In this document: one piece after another, positions 33,463 through 39,135 of the stretch
How the letters are laid out: each line of letters begins with the position of its first letter
Numbering within the stretch: position 1 is the stretch's first letter
NCBI GenBank assembly: GCA_029237525.1
Contig: JARBAU010000060.1
Location: forward strand, 1 to 39,135
Reading direction: 5' to 3'
DNA length: 39,135 nucleotides
From: Nitrososphaerales archaeon
GTDB taxonomy: Archaea > Thermoproteota > Nitrososphaeria > Nitrososphaerales > Nitrososphaeraceae
Notes under the pieces: generated by a model
Told to the model about the DNA's origin: nothing
Database searches by the model: none
The model's input: only the letters and a program-made list of their open reading frames with translations
Position numbers and translations under genes: made by a program

Positions 33463-36201
33463 GGCAAACGACAAGTTGCAAATATTACGAATTATTATCA
33501 ATTGGTCACTGATGATAAAATAATTTTGCTGCAATATGGTGTAAGCTATTAAAATAATAATAATCAAACAAGGATAAGTCTAAGGACGACTTGACTAATT
33601 AGTCCACCAAGAAGATGGAATTCAGATCAATGTTCTAATACGGGCAGACTTATTTCTGTTTTTGTTAACTTGTCTACTTGGAAAATAGGCAATTAATTAA
33701 TGACGGTCAGAATTCAGTCCTAGTTGAGATTATATCTACTGACATGCGATCTAGTGGAATGAATTTTATTTACAGAAATAATGCTCAATTATAATGAACA
33801 GTATCTTGTAGAGAATTAGTGATTGATAAAGATCAAATAATATATAGCACATCCCCAGTCCAAAGTTCGACTTATTAAATGTCATATACAATAATTACTG
33901 GATTGGCTTATCATTCAATGGATGTAAGTGCTGTCTTGATATTTTGGTACGAACTAGTCGAAAATGGTTAGACTGTATATACATCTAATTATTGAAAAAG
34001 TCCAGACACAATTCTATCTATATCCCAATGTCGTAGCAAAATTAACTGCCCTACTACGTGAACATAACAATGTGATGTTGCAGGGAATAGATGAATGAAA
34101 TAATGCGGAGACAGATTCTGGGTTTATACTGTAAAGAGCCAATGAATACTACAAGACAATTTATCTCCTTATGTTCATTACCGGACGTCAAAAGAAGAAT
34201 TATTGATGTACTAGAATGTGTCTATTTTGGTATTGGGTTAAATGGTATCCGGCCCCTTTATCCTTGCTTTGAATAATCAAAGTATATTTCTGCCACTTGC
34301 TCAAATGATTTATTGTTTATAATGATCTTGGATAATGAGATATCAGACTAATTGATTTTTAATTTTGGATATGCATACTCAAGTATAGTTACATAATACT
34401 TTGTAGAAGGAAAGATCTATGACTTGGTTCTCAGGTGCGGCCATTTCAACACTTTCACATGCAGAATAAAAACTTGACAGCACGAAGCAAAAGATGATTG
34501 CGAAACCTTGAATCTCCGAGTTCTCAATCTGTACCTATTCGCTATTAATGGATTCATGTATGATTGGCTGAAAAAAAATCCTATTTGGATTGAAGCGAGG
34601 GCTGTCTTGCTGCATTCTTATATTATGTGTGTTAAGGAACATAGTTAAGTCGAGGTAAAATACTTGACTTTTCCTAGTTGCAATGCAATTCTCGTCGCTG
34701 GCTTGCGCAATTACTGTAATTGACTCACTATACCTAGCTCAAGTCATGTTGATTGCAGTGCCAGCGACTTATATCTTATTCAAAAGAAACTTTGGCAAAT
34801 ATCTTATCCGATGCATGATAGAAACAAACATGCTTGACTATCGTTGACGTCGGCGACACTATGATCTATAAAAGTATTGTCACCAATTCAAGTGGTAACA
34901 ATGCCTCTGGTGCGATTTATTAATATAACATTGTATTAGTGCATCGTATCAATCTGCTGGGAACTAACTAGGAAATTATCCCCTAGTTGGTGCCACTACT
35001 CATGATTAGAAATATAATTAGAAACTGAATAAAATTTCACGAATACAAATAGTTATGAATTCAGTCACGACATTACCAACGTTAGTACCATTAGGTACTG
35101 AACGAGCATCTATTTTGTTTGAAATGTGTGATGTAACACGGATCAGGGAAGCACTACAAACACGCGCTTTAGTTCTGTTTCATAACTTGCACTGGTATCT
35201 TTGTTGTGCATAATCACCTATAATATATGCTCAATCAATTGAATTTTTCTTTTAGATGATACCATGATCCTAATTTGATGACCTATCATCTCAAGAAATA
35301 CTAATCTAGAAGTTATCGGGTGTGCGTAGATTAGAGCAGATCCTATTGGTAGATTGTTTGTGTTGATGTTCAACTAGATCACAAAATTGCTAAGATCTGA
35401 TATTTCCAATTTCTGCAAACATTTTATTACCATTCTTGTGGGTAATACTGCTCGGTTTCGACGTAGCACCATGGCACAATTTCGATCGTTAAAGGCCTGT
35501 TACGATTCATTGTTTGATTGTATTTTTGGGAACACTCGCAATTGACAAAGGCCTTTTTCGATTTCCTATTCATAGAATTACGTTGAAAAGTAGCAGAGAT
35601 TTCTGCAATTTTATCCAAGACTAATTTCCAAGTTATACATTTCATCAAAAACTATGTATTATTTGAAAGGTTTAAATCGGGCTCAAGCTGAATAATTATC
35701 AATCATAAGGTTCGTATAGTTAACTTCTAAGCAAACCACAAACTATAATATTCATATTTTCTAATATCTTTCGAATCTGGCTGCAGTTAATTTTGAAATA
35801 TCTATGTCTGGAATCCTACTTCGTCGTGCATCGTTTTTACCCCTTCATTTGATCATTGAATTATTTTCTAAGATCGAACTATGCAAAAATTGTATGCAGC
35901 GATGATTTTTGTTGTCGACACAAAGAAGGTACGGTAAGCTAGTTTAATACTAAATCACAATCGAATAATACTAAAGTTAGTATACTAGTTTGACGACAAG
36001 AAGTTAAATTCATGTGTAATAATCTGATATCTGTTTCGAACAATTTAACTGCATTATGTCTAGGATTGGAAGTAAATAGGCTATATTCCAATCCCTGTAT
36101 CGAACCTCACATTCACAATATCCATCCTAAGCGGGAGTGCTCGAATGTGGTTTCTATTATTGGAGTAATCTTTCGCTATGATGATTGGAGAACATCATAT
36201 A
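33463..36201. other. 2.7-kb region of gene relics
   Basis: No intact gene is convincing. Short protein-like frames without complete domains include about 33703-33795 (QNSVLVEIISTDMRSSGMNF), 33965-34098 (MVRLYIHLIIEKVQTQFYLY, overlapping an unclear frame at 34091-34276), 34834-34923 (IVDVGDTMIYK ... NASGAIY, reminiscent of a shrunken cupredoxin) and 35055-35213 (MNSVTTLPTLVPLGTERAS...). A spaced inverted repeat lies at 34694-34768, and a small hairpin AGTACC-ATTA-GGTACT at about 35084-35099. The picture is of a decayed accessory segment. Confidence 0.45.
34694..34768. repeat. 75-base element bounded by GC-rich inverted repeats
   Basis: GTCGCTGGC (34694-34702) and GCCAGCGAC (34760-34768) are perfect 9-base complements, GC-rich in an AT-rich region. 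Pairing can extend imperfectly inward. Inside lies a second palindrome, CAATTAC-T-GTAATTG (34708-34722). It could be a folded RNA or a tiny inverted-repeat element. No ORF runs through it. Confidence 0.45.
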
Positions 36202-36594
36202 ATGAGTAAAACCAAAATTATGATTCTTGACTATACGAAGAATCTAGATGAAAGTGATATCTATTTAACACTAATGACTGTACTCCGAAATAACGGATTC
36301 GAAGTAGATTCGCTGAAGGATCCAACTACTGCATTAAACCGAATTGCATCTGGAATATATGATTTAGTATTGCTAGATTTGGCAATGTCATATATGAACA
36401 ATTTTGATCTTTATCAGAAAATAAAAAGAATAAATCATAAAGTTAAAATCTTTCTACTTAGTTCAGGTATGATAAATCATGATTTGATTAGGGGCGACTT
36501 GTCTCCAGATCCTGATAAAGCCTCTTGTTACATTTTGAGGAAACCATTCGAAAATGAACATTTGATGGGATTATTGAGTACTATACTGAATTAA
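36202..36594 (+). CDS. Divergent response-regulator receiver
   Basis: I choose the ATG at 36202 (MSKTKIMILD), giving 130 residues; earlier ATGs add only a short polar tail. It is a single receiver domain: phospho-acceptor Asp in LVLLDLAMS, switch Ser in FLLSSGM and Lys in LRKPF are present. The acidic pocket is reduced to one Asp followed by Tyr (ILDYTK), where most receivers have two acidic residues, so Mg binding and phosphorylation may be weak. No output domain, no kinase nearby. It borders the decayed region and may be a recent or degrading paralogue. Confidence 0.75.
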   Translation: MSKTKIMILDYTKNLDESDIYLTLMTVLRNNGFEVDSLKDPTTALNRIASGIYDLVLLDLAMSYMNNFDLYQKIKRINHKVKIFLLSSGMINHDLIRGDLSPDPDKASCYILRKPFENEHLMGLLSTILN

Positions 36595-37037
36595 CTTGTC
36601 AGTCTTTAAAAATCCTATACAACATTCATATTCAAGAATTAAAATACCTCTATAGACCTGTTGTTTAATCTAAATTTAGATCATCAAATTGTTATTGTAA
36701 TTCAGCTCGCTCTCTGACAGCATATCTATAACATTGATCTCTTTTGACTAGTACATAGAGCTAATTGTTAGATATCTTCTAATTGTTATCAGATCTTTTA
36801 TCTTAAATTTCATTTATTGGTGAGATTGGTTTTATATTGACTAACGTTCATATCTGCCTGATTCGCATATATTATCTAATTATCTAGTCAGAAAAACTCT
36901 TCTTTGGCATGTCAAATCCATATAAATGGCTGCGATCTACATATTCTAATGAAAGTAGCAACTAATCCCATTTTATGACTTGATATTCTGGCTCTACAGT
37001 AATACTGATAAGCAATAGCAACATAATTTACCCTACT
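36595..37037. other. Intergenic, no gene seen
   Basis: About 440 AT-rich bases. No protein-like frame or strong hairpin was found. A TATA-like stretch close to 37020 may serve the next gene. Confidence 0.35.
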
Positions 37038-37388
37038 TTGAACACTCTCGTCATAACAACGTTAACACTCTCCATAATGATATGTGGCCTGCTCTTGTAC
37101 TCGCAACAAAAAGCAAATTCTGATTCATATATAGAAAACCTTGCAAACTCCTTCTTTAACCAAAATAATAGTACGTCTGCTCCTCACAATAGCGCAAATC
37201 ACATCGATTCAAATAAAGCTGTCTCCAATAAAATTACTAACTCTAATAATACTTCATCGGCTGTTGCTAATTCCCAACAATTATTATCTATGAAACAGAT
37301 TTGTCTAAATTCCTCAATCGTTGCAGATCAGTTTGCCAAGCAGCAGTGTGACGCAACAATATCCAGTAAATTTCTGAGAATAAGATGA
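37038..37388 (+). CDS. Small exported Asn/Ser-rich protein
   Basis: A 116-residue protein with a TTG start. A signal/anchor helix (about 3-22, LVITTLTLSIMICGLLLYS) precedes a low-complexity Asn/Ser/Thr/His middle (about 40-78) with many N-x-S/T sites. A short C-terminal module follows, with two Cys (MKQICLNSSI, AKQQCDATI) and a basic end. The general plan, signal, Asn-rich linker and small Cys module, is shared with the protein at 29514, though not its sequence. Monocistronic. Function unknown. Confidence 0.58.
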   Translation: MNTLVITTLTLSIMICGLLLYSQQKANSDSYIENLANSFFNQNNSTSAPHNSANHIDSNKAVSNKITNSNNTSSAVANSQQLLSMKQICLNSSIVADQFAKQQCDATISSKFLRIR

Positions 37389-37513
37389 ACGTGTAATATG
37401 TGATGTCTTGATCAGCTGATTAGCAGAATTAACATCACCTATAATTTCTTCATACCTAACATTTATTTTAATCAAACACGAGGGTATTTCTAATTTATAG
37501 AACTGAAATGCTT

Positions 37514-38968
37514 TTAGAAATATTTGTCTAAACCACGACTATGTTTAGGAAGTTCGTCATTACTTTCCTGCCTTTTTGTCTTCTTGCCGTTGTCTTTATC
37601 TATCTCAGTTGCTTGCTTTACCATTTTTAAAGTGCTAGAATCATGAGTCTGCGAAAGGTATATCGTATATATCAGTGCAGTATCCTTCTGTTCTGTCTTT
37701 CTGATTACCCTACCTATTCTTTGTACAACTTGGTTCATATTTGATGTTGTTGCTAATATTAATGCTATTCTTACCTCCGGCACATTATAGCCTACTTCTA
37801 GTGTATGTACTGAGAGTAACGGATAAAATTCCTTACCCCAAACTGATAATATCTTTTCTCTTTCATTAGTGTTGAGTGTACTATCAATCGTCATGGAATT
37901 TATCCCCTTATTTTTTAACAACATTTCTCTTAACTTCTGAATTGAATCAATAGTCTCACTGAATACCATTATCCTTTCATCAGGGTGTTTTGAAATAATA
38001 TCACACGCCATGGAAAGCTTATTTTCGGCACAATTGATCAAGTTTTTTCTCATTCTGACTTCGTCGAACCAGCTTCTTGCCAATCTAGATCTGACTCCTT
38101 TTTGTCTAAGTATTGAAGCAATAACACTGGGGTTGGAGGATCGGAGGTAACGCGAAACTTTTCTGATTTCGAATGTGCACCTGTCATAAATTTTCCTCTC
38201 TTCTACAGTTAGCTCAGCCTTGATTGGAATAACAACTGGTCTTGCCAATCTTCTATCCACCACAGCTTCTTTTATCATGTATTTTTTTACAACGGGCATA
38301 AGCGATAAGATTGTATTATATTTAGGATCTATTTCATCGATGGTCGCCGTTAAGCCTAATAAAGCCCATGGTTTAGGATTGCTCCCTAGATTTAGTGCAG
38401 ATTTTACTGTATCAAATATGCCTCTTAATACGGTAGCAGTATCGCTTACTAAGTGTACCTCATCAAATATTACCATATCAAAACCGTAAATTAGATCAAG
38501 GCTATTTATTATGCTGTGATACGTCCCGATAGTAATCTGACGAATTTGCTTCCGTTCTCCAAAATACGTTCCAATGTAGTCTTTGGCTAAGCCATAACTA
38601 ATAAGCCTCTTGATATTCTGCTCGATTAATACTATACGAGGTACTAAAAAGAGGATATTAAACTGATTGGAAGTAGTTAGAGGATGAATATGTGTCCGGT
38701 TTTCTTTGGTCTGTTCTACTTTTATTGACCTTTTAGCAGCAATTTGAGCTGCTCTCCTCGCACATTCGAGGGCTATTTCCGTCTTGCCAGTACCAGTACT
38801 ATATACTATGGATCCTTTGCAATCGGATGATAGCCATGCATTTACTGCTTCAATTTGATCTCGAGCAAGTGTAAATGGAAAATTAATTGAGATCATTTGG
38901 AATGATTTTTCCGATGAGTATGAAGTGGTTGAAGAAATCTTATTTGCGGTGGTTCTAGACTCATCCAT
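37514..38968 (-). CDS. SF2 helicase, XPB-like but without RED motif
   Basis: A 484-residue superfamily 2 helicase. Motifs: the Q-like TLARDQIEAVNAWL, Walker A STGTGKT (57-63), DEVH (169-172), LTAT (206-209), and in the second RecA domain MVFSETIDS, VHTLEVGYNVPEVRIAL and QRIGRVIRK. The overall plan resembles archaeal XPB-like enzymes, but the residues after LTAT are IDEID, not the Arg-Glu-Asp of true XPB, and there is no N-terminal damage-recognition domain, only a Ser/Thr-rich tail. A coiled-coil-like insertion (about 245-330) lies between the lobes. The C-terminus is charged. Role in DNA repair or nucleic-acid remodelling is likely; the substrate is unknown. Confidence 0.85.
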   Translation of the reverse strand: MDESRTTANKISSTTSYSSEKSFQMISINFPFTLARDQIEAVNAWLSSDCKGSIVYSTGTGKTEIALECARRAAQIAAKRSIKVEQTKENRTHIHPLTTSNQFNILFLVPRIVLIEQNIKRLISYGLAKDYIGTYFGERKQIRQITIGTYHSIINSLDLIYGFDMVIFDEVHLVSDTATVLRGIFDTVKSALNLGSNPKPWALLGLTATIDEIDPKYNTILSLMPVVKKYMIKEAVVDRRLARPVVIPIKAELTVEERKIYDRCTFEIRKVSRYLRSSNPSVIASILRQKGVRSRLARSWFDEVRMRKNLINCAENKLSMACDIISKHPDERIMVFSETIDSIQKLREMLLKNKGINSMTIDSTLNTNEREKILSVWGKEFYPLLSVHTLEVGYNVPEVRIALILATTSNMNQVVQRIGRVIRKTEQKDTALIYTIYLSQTHDSSTLKMVKQATEIDKDNGKKTKRQESNDELPKHSRGLDKYF

Positions 38969-39135
38969 TTACTATAGCCGTAGTTACATGACATCACGTA
39001 TTGAAAAGTGTTATTATTCGTCGTAAGATATTGAGAATAGAAAGTGGCGCGAAATGTAGTTACTGACACGTAATTATTTAATCGCGTATTAAAACTAGTT
39101 AAATAAAGAAATTTTGACCGTGAAGTATGGAGGAA
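38969..39135. other. Right end of window, promoter region
   Basis: Upstream of the minus-strand helicase. AT-rich TATA-like stretches (near 39075 and 39098) point to the right, and an ATG at 39127 could begin a gene that runs off the window. The remaining nine bases are too few to judge. Confidence 0.3.

Noticed and set aside
34091-34276. 61-residue frame after a 44-codon frame that overlaps it
   Set aside because: The overlap looks operon-like, but neither frame shows a domain and both lie in a region of relics.
35427-35648. 73-residue minus-strand frame with several Cys and Trp
   Set aside because: Unbalanced composition, no promoter or partner, no recognisable motif.
1-39135. Search for CRISPR arrays, insertion sequences, integrases and rRNA
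   Set aside because: No regularly spaced repeats, transposase or integrase motifs, or rRNA core sequences were seen.

Overview
The window reads as chromosomal DNA of an archaeon, most likely an AT-rich member of the Nitrososphaeria (Thaumarchaeota), close in style to soil lineages such as Nitrosocosmicus. The signs are a TFB initiation factor, RadA recombinase, an XPB-type helicase with the RED motif, an archaeal TruD, an AbrB-PhoU regulator, TATA-like promoters close to start codons, many TTG/GTG starts and many small exported Asn/Ser/Thr-rich proteins. No ammonia-oxidation or rRNA gene is present, so the lineage is inferred. I see no insertion sequence, prophage or CRISPR array. Layout: (1) 1-4.8 kb is sparse: a gene cut by the left edge, small membrane or exported ORFs, an NADPH-dependent MDR oxidoreductase and a broken MaoC-like hydratase. 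(2) 4.8-7.8 kb holds, on the minus strand, the XPB-like helicase and the AbrB-PhoU regulator. (3) 8.1-11.3 kb holds a possible small RNA, tRNA-Gly(CCC), a HEPN-like protein, TFB and a zinc-ribbon protein. (4) 11.4-16.4 kb is a complete phosphate uptake cluster, pstS-pstC-pstA-pstB-phoU; pstS ends in its own hairpin plus T-run. (5) 16.8-17.9 kb holds a response regulator and an exported protein. (6) 18.2-22.6 kb is a complete CUT1-type ABC importer, with the ATPase gene divergent from binding protein-permease-permease. (7) 22.8-26.7 kb holds truD, radA and an aldo/keto reductase on the minus strand. (8) 27-39 kb is accessory: small exported proteins, a CHRD protein, UspA, a PII-like protein, a degenerate receiver, a 2.7-kb stretch of gene relics and a second SF2 helicase. 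The most coherent story is phosphate control. The AbrB-PhoU gene and pstS each carry a palindrome with an ATAG-NN-CTAT core at the predicted transcription start, about 20-25 bases downstream of a TATA-like box. This fits autoregulation and pst control by the AbrB-PhoU protein, or by another shared factor. Similar operator-like palindromes lie before the ABC importer, an exported protein and the PII gene. Between genes there are many eroded coding fragments, which suggests slow gene decay. All functional names come from motif reading by eye; no database search was run.
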